Notes: generated by a model not told the origin, from the sequence alone. DNA of 64,000 nucleotides from Paraescarpia echinospica (GCA_020002185.1 CM034533.1:41014116-41078115), one strand, 5' to 3'; positions 49,604 through 60,830 are shown, counted from the first letter of the stretch. Numbers and translations: made by a program.

Positions 49604-49630
49604 CTCACTCTCTCTCACTCACTCACTCAC

Positions 49631-49669
<39 letters not shown>

Positions 49670-49697
49670 CTCACTCACTCACTCACTCACTCAACCA
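49604..49697. repeat. (CACT)n/(CAAT)n microsatellite
   Basis: CACT repeats, then about nine CAAT/AATC units, then CACT repeats again, in Gli intron 12. The NQSINQSINQ and SLTHSLTHS open frames here are artefacts of the 4-bp period. Confidence 0.95.
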
Positions 49698-50172
49698 CAC
49701 TCACAGTTGTCATATATTTCATCTTATTATTTAGTACCGCATGCTTTCTGTCATATTCCATCTTATTATTTAGAACCTTTTTGAGTATGATGGTTGCATG
49801 TAGCAGAGCCTACAACATTGGCTGTCTCATTCTAAGGACAACTATTGTGAGAAACGGATGAATCAGCTGGTCTCAGTCTTGGCCAGGAGACAAGTTTGTA
49901 TCACAATTCAGACGTTATTCATGTTTACTCGTGCACCCAGTCAGCCGTCTGTCCACTCATCTGCCACTCGTCCATTCACACATTCCCCACCCTCTCACTC
50001 TCATAGTTCACACAGGAGTAGAAATCTAAGTGAAATGGATGAGTGTCAGTGGCACCGTTACGATCAATAGATTGTCCTCAGCACTTTTCAACAATAATAC
50101 GTCAACTTAAGAATTATAATTCACATTGTCGTCGTATGTTCTGTGTAGTGACTCGCGCTGTCTCTTTTCCAG

Positions 50173-50409
50173 CAGACATTAGGCCTGTCATCCCTGAGTC
50201 ACAGCCAAGTCAAACTGTCCCCGATGTCACAGCGGTCAGACCACAGTCCGGCGCTGCCACGCATCCACAGCTCACACAGCCTCGTTTCTAACGGTCGCCA
50301 TGACGACGACCTTGACCGAGGGGGCGCCAGTAGTTCCCACCTGCCGAGCAGCGTGGGAAGTCTGATGGATGACACGGATGACGAAGACTCGGACGGCGAT
50401 GAGATTGTG
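50173..50409 (+). CDS. Gli: Gli coding exon 13, with a tandem NAGNAG acceptor
   Basis: The acceptor is ttttccagcag: splicing can use the AG at 50171-50172 (adding Gln) or at 50174-50175, both in frame. The donor gtgaga at 50410 is preferred over gtggtg at 50407. 79 codons, residues 648-726. It contains SLSHSQVKLSPMSQRSDHSP and the acidic DDTDDEDSDGDEIV end, matching the SNSGLELP..SIGDLSAIDETPI stretch of GLI3 in position. The intron right after the donor turns into a degenerate 34-bp minisatellite. Confidence 0.87.
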
Positions 50410-50424
50410 GTGAGACGACACGGT

Positions 50425-51375
50425 TGTTGTCATCTGTGTCATGAGTTAGTGACACTACTCTCGACATCAGTGTAATGAGTTAGTGACATTATTCTTGTCA
50501 TCAGTGTCAGAAGTCAGTGACACTACTCTTGTCATCAGTGTCATTAGTCAATGACACTGCTCCTGTCACCGATGTCATGTGTTAATGACACTGCTCTTGT
50601 CATCACTGTCAGGAGTCAATGACACTGTTCTTGTTAAAATTGTCAGGAGTCAGTAATCAGTGTCATGACACCACTCTTGTCATTGGTGTCGTGAGTCAGT
50701 GACACTAATCTTGTCATCAGTGTCATGAGTTAATGACACTGTTCTCGTCATCATTGTCATGATTTAATGACACTACTCTTGTCACCAGTGTCATGTCTCC
50801 ATGGCAGTACTCTTTTCAGAAGTGTCATGAGTTAGTGACATTACTCTTGTCATCAGTGTCAGAAGTTAGTGACACCACTCTTGGCATCAGTATCATGAGT
50901 TAGTGACACTGCTTTTGTCATCATTGTCAAGAGTCAGTGACACTACTCTTGTCATTGGTGTCGTGAGTCATCAGTGTTATGAGTTAGGTACACAATCTTT
51001 TCATCAGTGTCAGGAGTTAGTGACACTACTCCTGTCATCAGTGTTACGAGTTAGTGACACTACTCTTGTCATCAGTGTTATGAGTTAGTGACACTATTCT
51101 TGTAATCTGTTTTAGGAGTTAGTGACATTGTTCTTGTCAGTATTGTGAATTACTGATGCTACTATCTGTCGTGGGTTAGTGACACAACTCTTTTCTGTGT
51201 CGTGAGTCAATGACCATGTTCTCATCAGTAGGGCGAGTTATTTTTTTCTGTATAATAAATTAATGACACTGCACATGTCAGTATTTTGAGTTTGTGACAC
51301 TAATATTGTTAGTATTGTGGGTTAATAACACTCTTCGGAGTTGGTTAGTGACAGTGGTTTGAGTTACTGATACAA
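50425..51375. repeat. Degenerate minisatellite, unit about 34 bp, in Gli intron 13
   Basis: The unit contains GAGTTAGTGACACTACTCTT followed by GTCATCAGTGTCAT. At least 25 diverged copies fill most of the intron, beginning about 15-20 bp after the exon 13 donor. The unit is partly self-complementary (GTGTCATGACAC forms). Confidence 0.9.
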
Positions 51376-51488
51376 GTTAGTTACTTTCATTAGTGTTGTG
51401 TCAGTGTTTCATATGTTTCTGTTGGTAGCCCTGACAATTAGTCTTTGATACACTTATATATATCACACTCTCTTCCAATTCCTTTCAG

Positions 51489-51627
51489 TTGCCGGCGACG
51501 ACAGTGAACCTAGGGTCAACGACGTCAGTGGGAGCTGCACGCATCATGCAGCCAAATCGCCTCACTAGTCGTGTCAGACGAACCAAACATGTGAAGAGCT
51601 CTTCGGTTTCTCGTCTACCACCCATAG
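51489..51627 (+). CDS. Gli: Gli coding exon 14
   Basis: The acceptor cctttcag ends at 51488 and the donor is gtatga at 51628; phase 0 in, phase 1 out. Residues 727-772. It starts LPATTVNLGSTTSVGAAR and has a basic RVRRTKHVKSSS stretch. The position matches the TTALALQARR..MEHVKLERLK region of GLI3 between the fingers and the PKA-site cluster. RVRRTKHVK may help nuclear import. Confidence 0.85.
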
Positions 51628-51954
51628 GTATGATTGATCTTATCAATTTTCAGCACAAATATATATATATCTGTAAGATTTGCATTCGGGGTGGTAATGT
51701 ATGTTATTATTTTACATAAAACGCTACAGTGAATTTATGTATCCATCATGTGACTAATTGCCTGGGAACAAGTACAGTGGAGGTTGCAAAATGGCTGATG
51801 CATATGTGACATCCTGTCATGTATGTGTTTGAAATTCTGGCCCCAGTATTTTTGTTGTGATAAAGACTAGCACAATGTTGTTTGACAAAGAAATAATTTA
51901 TTTGTAAAGATCATGCTGCCCTTGTGATGAAATGCACAAGACTGCAGCCAGTTA

Positions 51955-52610
51955 TTTTAATAATAAGATTTAACTTCTATTGCGACTAAATCCTTGGAAA
52001 CCAAGCTCAGAGGTATATCAAAACATAAGGATTAGTCAATCTCAAAATCCATAAGCAGTATTCCAGTTGTCAACGGATGGGTCAAGGTGCTAGGGAGCTA
52101 CGGCGGATAAGCAAGGTTGTAAAGATAAGTTTTTAAATGACGACAGAATTTTATTTTATTTTACTATATCAGTTGAAAATATAAAAAAATATGCTCCCTC
52201 TTAACACTAAGAGGGAGAATACTCCAAAGAATTGGTGCAGCAACAGAAAAAAAACCTAATTCCAATGTTAGTGTTGACTCTAGGAACAAAAAGTAGGTCA
52301 GAATTAGATGATCAAAGCTCGATAGGTTTTCTTACAGGAGTAAGCAATGAATGCAAATAAGATTGTTGTTTACTAGATAGTGCCTGGTATGTAATGGTAC
52401 AGATCTTAAATATTATACAATATCATACAGGAAGCCAATGCAAAGACTTCAAAAGTGGTACAGATCGAGAAAAACGAGGTGATCTTGTAACCACTCTACC
52501 TAGACAATTTTGGACACACTGAAGTTTTGTGATATCCTTGCTAGCAATATTATAAAGGAGGGAATTGCAATAGTCATAAAAATGATAATTTAAAGTGTAG
52601 AACAAAAATA
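51955..52610 (-). pseudogene. LINE (jockey/CR1-like) reverse transcriptase end and 3' region
   Basis: The minus strand (52423-52605) reads YDYCNSLLYNIASKDITKLQ then CVQNCLGRVVTRSP and LLKSLHWLPV, the thumb/C-terminal part of jockey-like RTs. It is followed by FVPRVNTNIG-type sequence and the 3' end shared with the 42.8-43.1 kb fragment. 5'-truncated and interrupted. In Gli intron 14. Confidence 0.85.
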
Positions 52611-52960
52611 TTTTCTAATTATTAGAAACACAGTATACATTTGCAGCAGGAATTGGTTCAAATAGTAGAAACAGTCAGAAGAAATTGACAAAAGGGAGGT
52701 GGTTAGAAGAGCAGGACTCATGCACATATGCCTGTAGATTCCTCTGAATTTTGTTAAACAAATCATTGTTTATCCTTCAAGTGTGTCATTATACACAGAA
52801 CAGCCTTGACACCAAAATTGCATTTGAAAATACGTGTTTAAGCATTAAAATAATACTAAGAAAGGAATTTGCATTTCTCGCTAATTTTCTGTGCCAATGA
52901 CCATAAATATTTATATTATCAATCTGTGGCATAACTGGTAACGTGTTCTTGTATTCGTAG
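52611..52960. other. End of Gli intron 14, nothing recognised
   Basis: AT-rich noncoding sequence with no recognisable element. Confidence 0.5.
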
Positions 52961-53080
52961 GTAACTTGCGTAGAGGTCAAGGTCAGACGGGTCAAGGTCC
53001 TCCGACGATGACGGACGTGTCACATCGCATACCACGGGTGCACCACAGTCCACAGAGACGGCGGATACAGGACGTCATTA
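52961..53080 (+). CDS. Gli: Gli coding exon 15
   Basis: The acceptor attcgtag ends at 52960 and the donor is gtgagt at 53081. Residues 774-812. The two leading bases complete Gly773, reading PPI-G-NLRRGQGQTGQGPP; the end is SPQRRRIQDVIS. It lies in the linker before the PKA cluster. The sequence is poorly conserved, but the open frame, matching phases and higher GC support it. Confidence 0.83.
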
Positions 53081-53602
53081 GTGAGTTATCGTTTAACACC
53101 TTCGTATTCATCGCAAACTTTACAATGTTTGCACTGCACGTACATTATCCCAGTGAATTAAGATTTCAAATATAAAAAGCAGCACATCTGTGTCCTAAAG
53201 TGTGATATATTTTGAAGTGAGATGTAAGTATATTGTTAAGATATTCGTATAATATGGTGTGTTTCAATCAGCTCTTGTTTACTGTGAATACGAAGCAGCC
53301 CAACTTCACCACTTGTAAATTTATTCAACTGGGTTACATAGGGATCGTGAAGTCAGATCTACATGAAGCATGATTCCATTGGAATGCAGCATTATTTGTA
53401 TTTATTTATTCCTGATTCCACTATTTACAATAAATCTTAGGCCAAAAGTGAATGGGTAAACACAGTACAACTGAGTCTGTGAGAGCGCATCTCGTTTACT
53501 GATGAACAAAACCCCACAGAAGAAGTAATGAATGATTAGAGACACGTCCACAGTTCTTTACCAGATTCTGTTTACTCACGCCTGTCTTGTACCGTGCTTC
53601 AG

Positions 53603-55791
53603 GTGTGAGTGCGAAAGAGACGCTGGGTCTGGGGGGTTTCTCCGGCAACAGCCGACGTGACAGCGGCACCAGTACCATCAGCTCGTACGTGGGCAGCAGT
53701 GCCAACTCGGCCAGTCCGTACCGTTTCTCCGGCCAGTTCTCGCGGCGATCCAGCGACAACTCGCACCGATCGAGCGACGCGTCTCGGGCGTCGTCGCGGA
53801 CTAGTAACTCGCCGTACGAGTACGACATCAGTCTGCCGGGGCTAGATTCGCCGCGCGACAGTATCGTCAGCAGCAACATCGGCAACATGACGATGCAACT
53901 GGAACGGACGCAACTCGGGAGCAACCCGAATCTGATGTCGCCGGGATCTGCGGGTCAGCAGGGACAGCCGTCGCCGTACGGTCAGGTGCAGCGGCAGGAC
54001 AGAGCGAGGTGTCGCAAAGACAGCGACTGTTGGAGTGTCGGTACGCCAGGTGTGCTCCCGGAAGGACATAGTCAGAGGGTACGGCGGGCCAGCGACCCTG
54101 TGCCGTATGTCGGAGACCAAGGCGACACCCCGGTGCTCAAACGGCTGCAGTGCGGTGGCAGTCTGAACTCGGTGAAACCCATCGCCATGGCGCCCGCCAT
54201 GCGGAGCTTCCGGTCGCAGACGGGCAGCAACGCGAACTTTGCATCGTCGCGTAGTAGCATAGCAACCGACATCACTGTGGCGACGGAGTCCGACCTGGAG
54301 TCGGAGCTCATCAGCGAGAGTATCAACTTGGAAGCGAACGTTGACGAGGACGCGATCATCGACCAGATGCTTGATGCCAATGACGATATGTTGATTCCCG
54401 ACGAGATGCGGGACTACTTGAACGAGGCAGTCAGGATGTCGCCGCAGGCCGACAGCACTGTCCCTGACCGCAGTCCCGCACGTCATCCGCCCAAGCAGTA
54501 CGCTGCGCAGAACACGCAGATGGTCGGCGCGGCACCGCAGAACATGCAGATGAACAGCAACTACGCAAGGCAGATGGCGGCACGACAGCAGCAGCAACAA
54601 CAGCAGCAGTACGGGTGTGTGTCCCAGAACGCAGCGGCGATGGTGTCGCCGAATATGATGCCAAACCAGCAGTGGGGGATGGGAGGTAACCCCGTCGCCA
54701 TGCCGTGTAACACCTGTCAGCATCCGTGCAACGGCCACATGATGCAGCAACAGCAGATTATGCAGCAACAGCAGCAGTTATTACCCAATATCTGTGGAGG
54801 GATGACACCAGAAGGTTACGCCTATGGCCAGATGGGTAACGGAATGGTGAACTCCCAGCAACTAATGCCGCCGCCTCAGCAGACCCCGCAGGGCGCAATG
54901 CAGCAGTGCAACCCGTGGCAACCAGTGATGCACCAACAACAACTGGTCAACGGCACCCACTCAGGAATTATGAACATGCCCCAGGCGCACGCGCAGTATC
55001 AACAACAGCAGCAGTGTTTCGTGCAGCAACCATCGCGCGGGATGAACGAACACATCCACACACCGCGCGGCCACCAGAGAGCAGACTTGGGTGCCGTGCC
55101 GTGCGGTGGGTGCGAGCGGGGAAGTCCGATGGTTCAGGTCCCGCAGATAAGTCAATCCCAGATCCCTCTCCGGCCAGGCGCCGTCCCACAGTCCGACCAC
55201 CAGCTCGGCAACGTCCCCCCGCAGCAACCTTACAACCAGATGCACGCCTATGGCACCGTCTATGCAAGCCAGCCTGCATCGCGTGGCGGCTTCATTGCAC
55301 CGCACCCGCCATGCGAACAACGACCGTCGCGCCCCGGTTCTCAACACCGCAACCGCAGCAAGAGCGCAGTGCCGCGGCAGCAGATGGCATCATACCCCGG
55401 CTACAACCCGCAGTGTCACCAACACCAGCAGCTATCACCGAACTGCAACGACGTTTCGAGCACGACTGACGTGAAGATGTGCGGGTGCAGGACATACGGC
55501 TACCTCGGCGCCAACAACCCCGACCTGAACGCCATCTCAACAGACGACCTCATCGATAACCTCAGCTCGAGTTCCATGGAGAACCTCACCGTGTCGGCAA
55601 TGGTCAGTCCGACGGCACTCATTAACCGATCAGGCTCGCAGACGTCGTCGCGGCTCGTGTCGCCGTTCGTCGACTCCAAGTCGCGCGCCGGCAGTTCACA
55701 CGCGCTACGCACGTCCAACATGGTGGTGAACCACATGAGTTCCATGTTGACGCAGCTCGCAGAGGAAAACAAATACCTGAATAACTGTTGA
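53603..55791 (+). CDS. Gli: Gli last coding exon: PKA/degron region, Gln-rich region, activation domain, stop
   Basis: The acceptor tgcttcag ends at 53602 and the stop TGA is at 55789-55791; about 728 residues (814-1541). PKA-type sites lie at RRDSG (Ser833), RRSSD (Ser862-863), HRSSD (Ser869-870) and VRRASDP (Ser976); these match sites whose phosphorylation by PKA, GSK3 and CK1 drives partial processing of Ci/GLI3. SPYEYDISL (about 882-890) matches the beta-TrCP-binding SYDPIS region. IPDEMRDYLNEA (1077-1088) matches LPDDVVQYLNSQ of GLI2/3. A Gln/Met/Pro-rich region follows, with eight Gln at 1141-1148. The final 26 residues (TSNMVVNHMSSMLTQLAEEN at 1516-1535, then KYLNNC) match the conserved C-terminal activation motif of GLI2/3 ([20 protein letters not shown]). 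The exon is much more GC-rich than its surroundings. Large out-of-frame reading frames on both strands here reflect the codon bias of this exon. Confidence 0.96.
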
Positions 55792-57891
55792 GTCGCGGTC
55801 GATCTGCGTTGTAGACTATGCAATAGGTGTTTAATTTATGTGTAAAGCCGTCGATACATCTCTGCAAGATCTCGGCATTGTAAAGTCGAAGGTGTCGGGA
55901 CTTCAACCATCTTGAAGGTGTTCACAAGATAGTATAACGTCCCTTGTTGGCTCTTCACTCACTGATTGCCACGTCTGACACCAAATGAAAAGGGCTGTTT
56001 TATTAGCGCAATGAAATGTGCGTCTCTATGTACGGTCTAAAGTACTTGTCGAGTACAAGCAAAGGTGCTTGCCGAAAGAAAGACAAAAGTGCTTGTTTTG
56101 ACGCATAAACCGTGGTGCTTCGAGACATGATTCAAGGTGCTTACTGCAAAGCTATTGATTGTTTTACGTTGTTATACGTTTCAGAGATGGGCTGAAGCAT
56201 ATATTTATGTTTTATATAAATGACGTATTGAGATCATTATCTCGCTCTAAGAGGCTTGCCATAAGGTTTGTATCAAAATTATTGTGTAAACCAAGGGTTC
56301 ATAGCTTATCTTTGAACACACCAAGTGCCATATTGAAAGGGACGCACCATTGTATATTGTCCCATATTGATAAATTTTAATGTTGCACTGCATGCGTTGT
56401 AAATGACTGCATATACTATACTTACTTTGACGATGTGTAGCATGTTGTTGTAAATATGCCAGTTAATAGTATTTTGAGCTGGTAATGTTGGTGTAACGTT
56501 TGCTACCATGATATTATGAAACACGTTGCATGTTTCTAAGCATAATAGTGACTAAACCATTGCGTCACTCCTTTGGAAGGATTTATATTTTTGTAAGTCC
56601 CGATGTTACTTTGACCAGAACGTTTGCGGGGAATATTGTGTTCTCATCTTGCCGTCAGACAGAATGATACTGATCATGACATTTCTAACATATTCGAGAG
56701 ATTTCTACAACATTTAATGATAAAATATATCGTATTCTAAGGTTTTGAAATGTTACGGATAATACTGCCGGCGGAATGTCATGATGCATTTATTTGTTTG
56801 TTTCTGCAAGTTTCTGGATCTCTCTGGTATGAAATCACTGCCACTCTTAAATGAATACATAGAAAGAAGGAGAATATCCAGTGTGAGATAATATAAAAGG
56901 CGGGTGTGAGAGGAAGAGGTAACCCCACCCCACATCACGTACATTTTAAAATAATAACCCATTTTATATTTTCTTTAACTGCTTGACCTATCAAGCGATC
57001 AATTTGTTCAAAACTATTATTTAAAAGAAGCAAGAGATGTGGCAGAATTGACAAACAAAAAATCACAATGCCAAAGCAAAAGATTTGTCGCCTCTGTGCT
57101 AGCACTGGTTGTTCTCCGTGGCGTGTCGCCATCGTGGCCTGGTGCTGTTTTGGGATTTAATTGTACAGAGTAATTGTTTTAAACAATGACGAGCAATTTT
57201 ATTTCATCCCATGGCATTGGAGATGGTCATTACCGGTGATTTAGTTCTATGGTCCAAGGCCTGCGGCAGCGTTTTTTTTAATTAAGGATATAATTTTCGA
57301 CCAATGTATTTTCGGACATATCTTGTGCCGTGATATCGATGTACAGCAGTTGATCAGCTGGCGGAAACATAGCAACATATCGCAAATTCATAGCTAATTA
57401 TAATTTTATCCAATATGAAAATCAGCAAACAAGATTAACAAAGAAATTGGCTGTACTGTTTCGGGCACCACTTTCGATGCCTTCTTTGTATTTTATGTAA
57501 GAAACCGGAGCTGGCTGGGTCCAAATACCAGTTCATATAACATCGTTCAACTGTTTGTGAAATGCTGCGTCCTGCCAATTCTTTAAATCGCGGTGATATC
57601 AACAATATGTGTCCTATGATACTCCTTATGTCTTTGTTATGTTCAATTTGTTAAGAATGTCTGGGAAAGCAGAAGTAATTGTCATGATTAGACCCTCATG
57701 GGTCATTTATTTAATGTCATTTAACGCGTCACAGTGTCGTTAGGCGAGATTATTATCATTTGTCGTTGTTGCTAGAAGTGACAGCGCCGAGGCATGACGG
57801 GAAGCCATGCCCCATTGCTACACGATCTTGTCCCTTCGTGCGTGCCATACACTCGCCTTGTGCGCGATTTTATTATTATTTTTGAAATAAA
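55792..57891 (+). other. Gli: Probable Gli 3' UTR
   Basis: Noncoding AT-rich sequence after the Gli stop with no recognisable gene. The first AATAAA I find downstream is at 57886-57891, a candidate polyadenylation signal giving a 2.1-kb UTR; other signal variants may be used earlier. A cluster of GTGCTT repeats lies at 56041-56142. The extent is inferred. Confidence 0.45.
57886..57891 (+). terminator. Candidate polyadenylation signal AATAAA for Gli
   Basis: First canonical hexamer found by eye downstream of the Gli stop on the + strand, in TTTGAAATAAAACTAG. Not confirmed by transcript data. Confidence 0.35.
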
Positions 57892-59045
57892 ACTAGCTAC
57901 AATTGTTTCCGTTTGCTTATTTATTATGACTTTGTGGCACTTGTCCAGAATCCAGTTTCACCTAATTTTTGCCAATATAACTTCTTGTCACGCTTTTAAA
58001 TATCTAAATGCGTTTATTCCAGCATCTCATGCCGATACAGACAGACACTGTTATAGCATGGTGCATTGTTTGGGCACGTTGTAGCCTGGTAGGTCAAAAT
58101 AGCGCTTCGGTTTGCATCCAACGTGCGCGCTGTTACCACACGCTTCAAGGGCACTGTGCAGCGGCGGCATAGACCGATGCAAACTGGCGCGCTATTTAGC
58201 ACCGCTAAAAGAGCCCCGAACACTATGATGCAATGTTCTGTTTGTACCCGAAACGACGTAAAACATACGAATGAACGTATTAAAATATAAAAAGTAGGGA
58301 AAGATGGCAAAAACGAGGTTGGTCTGGATTCCAGACAAATGCCGACTGTGTCGTTTGTTGCTCTCTTTGGCCGGTTCCTTGAGGCGTCGTATGCGTTCAC
58401 ACGTAGCCGACGTTTCCGCCGGAGCCGCCTGACAGATAGCGGGCGTACAGGTTCGGTCGTCTCTCCGTTGATATGTTGCTTGGCGCCGGGGCCTACAATA
58501 CATCCACATCAGGTTTATTGAGTCTTAAACCGAACCTTTTATTCTTAGGAACTTGCCAAGGTTTTTAAACGCGAATTGTTAAAGGAAGATTTTACTTTTG
58601 TTTACGCGAGACTAGGCCCTATGCAATCATTCTACAAAGGTAAACATGTTGTTAAGCGGCGTGCTTCTTTAATCAAATAATACCGTTACTTCCGGCGCCC
58701 TATAACGTGTAGACATAATATAATTTTAGTGAAATCGGCAAGTTATGATTTGAACAGTGGTATTTACGCAATGATGTGTTGTTCTTACAGGAATTTGTCA
58801 AATACCAATGGTGTTTTAGTCAGGAACGTGTCAACGGTTGATTGCAATTAACGATGGGACATCAATATTTCTCTATTGCCCATGCATTGAGACGGAGGAT
58901 TTGAACCGTTGTCCTCACAATTGAGATTCCGACGTTCCATCCAACACCCCACTGTTTCCCAACCACACATACATGGAAATCTGTACAGAGTACAGGGAGT
59001 GAGGACCACAGGTTGTTAGTTTTAGTACAAGACAGTTTCCGTTCT
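57892..59045. other. No gene recognised; contains inverted repeat
   Basis: An imperfect inverted repeat AAATAGCGCTTCGGTTTGCA (58099) and GATGCAAACTGGCGCGCTAT (58173) brackets a GC-richer segment, perhaps a small foldback. A minus-strand frame of 128 codons (58014-58400) has no recognisable domain. Confidence 0.45.
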
Positions 59046-59047
59046 CA

Positions 59048-59702
59048 ACATGGCTAAAACCAATCGGGGGTGAGAATTTGTTAGACATAGTTTTGTCCTC
59101 ACAGAATGAATTAGTTGACAGTGTCAATATATGTGAGCCACTGGGGAGTAGTGATCACAGCCAGATATATTTTTCCATCAAAGTAAAATCAGAAAGAATA
59201 GTAAAAAACAGTACAGGAGAAATTTCCACAAAGGAAGATATAAGGACACGGGGGAACATTTAGCAAAGATAGACTGGAATAACACACTGAAGAATAAGAC
59301 AGCAACAGAATGCTGGAATATCTTAAAGAGTGAAATTGAGTGCGTAATCGCTAAATTGAAAAAAACAAGGGAAACGGTCCAGAAAGAAACACTTATTGAA
59401 AGAAGCCATTAGACAAATTTAGTACAAACAAATAATGTGGAAGTCATATAGACGTACTGGAATTGATGAAGACTACAACTTTTATAAAGAAGCACTGCTA
59501 GAACTTAAATTAGACATTCAAAGAGAAGCTATGAACAAAAAATAGCTTGTATGACAGCAATAATTTTATACATATGTTCGGAACAAACAGAAAGTTCAGG
59601 TTAAGGTCAGTCCTCTAGAAGATAGTGCTGGAAATATAATATTAGAGGGATTCTTAATGGCAGAAGACCTGAATGAGTATTTTAGTTCGGTGAGCCCTCT
59701 TT
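59048..59702 (+). pseudogene. LINE ORF2 fragment: endonuclease end and linker to RT
   Basis: The frame at 59069-59263 reads NLLDIVLSSQNELVDSVNIC then EPLGSSDHSQIYFSIKVK. GSSDH is the C-terminal SDH motif of apurinic-like LINE endonucleases. Frame-shifted continuations read IDWNNTLKNKTATECWNILK, YKQIMWKSYRRTGIDEDYNF and DSAGNIILEGFLMAEDLNEY. It stops abruptly near 59702, where a BED/hAT-like relic begins. It is the 5' part of the same LINE type whose RT parts lie at 61.75-64.0 kb. Confidence 0.85.
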
Positions 59703-59822
59703 TGGCAATGCTCAAATTGACCCCACAGCATAAATTGTTGTTCGCTCGAAACTTCCGGTCGACGCCATTTTGTACTATACTTTGCCACGATCGCAACTTT
59801 TACTTTTCACTGGAAGTCGAAA

Positions 59823-60230
59823 ATGCAGAACTATAAGCGTCAGGCAGACGACGATGTCAACCATGCAAAGAAAAAGGCGAGGAAGTACGCTTCCAAGTTG
59901 CAGCAAACATGGGTGGACAAGTTTGCAGGAATACGAAAAAGCTCTAAAGACAGAAAGATGTGGAGAAACACGTGTCGAGCAAAAAACACAAGGACAGAGT
60001 GGTCGAAGCAGAGGTGTGGCGTGCAGGCCAAGCTGATAAGCATGCGCTTTCAGCCAGGTGCTACCGGTACGGTCGCGGAGAAGGTGACGAAGGCCGAGGC
60101 CTTGTTTTACAAGTTCATAGCCGAACACAACCTGCCCTTCGCTGTCGGTGACCGTTTCACTGATCTCGTAAAGGTCGGTTGGAAAGGCGACTCGCCTTTA
60201 CAACACCATGTTGCAGAAGCAATGAAGTGA
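59823..60230 (+). pseudogene. BED-finger (hAT-like) transposase relic
   Basis: The start reads KKKARKYASKLQQTWVDKFA then GIRKSSKDRK. A shifted frame (59957 on) reads DVEKHVSSKKHKDRVVEAE, the His-containing half of a BED-type zinc finger. The first frame resumes with EALFYKFIAEHNLPFAVGDR then FTDLVKV, the segment that follows the finger in many hAT-like transposases. The Cys-x2-Cys half of the finger is missing between DRK and DVEKH, and the catalytic domain is absent, so it is dead. Family assignment is from motif order only. Confidence 0.65.
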
Positions 60231-60530
60231 CAATTGCATGGCGATCAGTCTTTTGTGTGTCTCATTTTTCATGTTTTGTTGGTATGTGTGTGTTTCAGTT
60301 TAGATGGCTTTCGATAAGCATTCTTTTTTTAAATACCGGTAAAATATCCTTTTTGTGTTTGGATGATATAGGGAGATCTCCCTATTTTGGGTTCATTAAA
60401 CTCGGAAGCTCTGAGTGTATGGGACACGTTGGTTTACTGGGATTTGTATTTAAATGATGGACGATCTCTGAATGGAACTTTAAGAGCTGTCCCATCAGTC
60501 ACCACTTCCCCACCAGAGGACCCGTCTTAC

Positions 60531-60830
60531 CGGCACAATCGGTGGCATGATCTCGTTGAAGTGTCTACCCGCTTTCTCGTCGAAGGTACTGCGTCCTACG
60601 ATCGTGCACGGAGCCCATTGGGACGTACCGACGGTCGGGATGGGTCCCAAGGCAGGCCCGTACGTCATGTAGGGCAGAACCCCGGGCGGCAGCATCTTCG
60701 GGGTGGGAAGAGGAACCTGGTAGCTGCGGTGTGGGCCCGCGTAGCCAGAGGGAGGGGTGAATCCCGGCTCGGGGGCGTAACCGGGCATCGGGCGATACCC
60801 CGGGAGCGGCGCATAGCCATAGGCGGGCAA
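60531..60830 (-). CDS. Candidate exon of an unidentified minus-strand gene (Pro/Gly/Tyr-rich)
   Basis: On the minus strand, acceptor TGACTTACAG precedes 60830 and donor GTAAGA follows 60531, giving exactly 100 codons in one open frame; without that donor the frame would continue to a TGA at 60495. The protein reads YGYAPLPGYRPMPGYAPEPG near the start, then YQVPLPTPKMLPPGVLPYMT and TIVGRSTFDEKAGRHFNEIM. It is strikingly GC-rich compared with its surroundings, like the Gli exons, which suggests a real host exon. The GYxPxPGY repeats resemble proline/glycine-rich structural proteins, but I do not recognise the family. The rest of the gene would lie in both directions, possibly past the window edge. 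Confidence 0.6.

Noticed and set aside
49535..49861. Ser/Thr/His/Gln repeat protein
   Set aside because: Translation of a CACT/CAAT microsatellite in an intron.
53842..54768. 308-codon minus-strand open frame across the Gli last exon
   Set aside because: A shadow of the GC-rich Gli coding sequence; His/Leu/Arg-rich, with no domain or splice context.
54906..55469. 187-codon second frame on the + strand in the Gli last exon
   Set aside because: Alternative frame of Gln/Pro-rich coding sequence; no recognisable protein.
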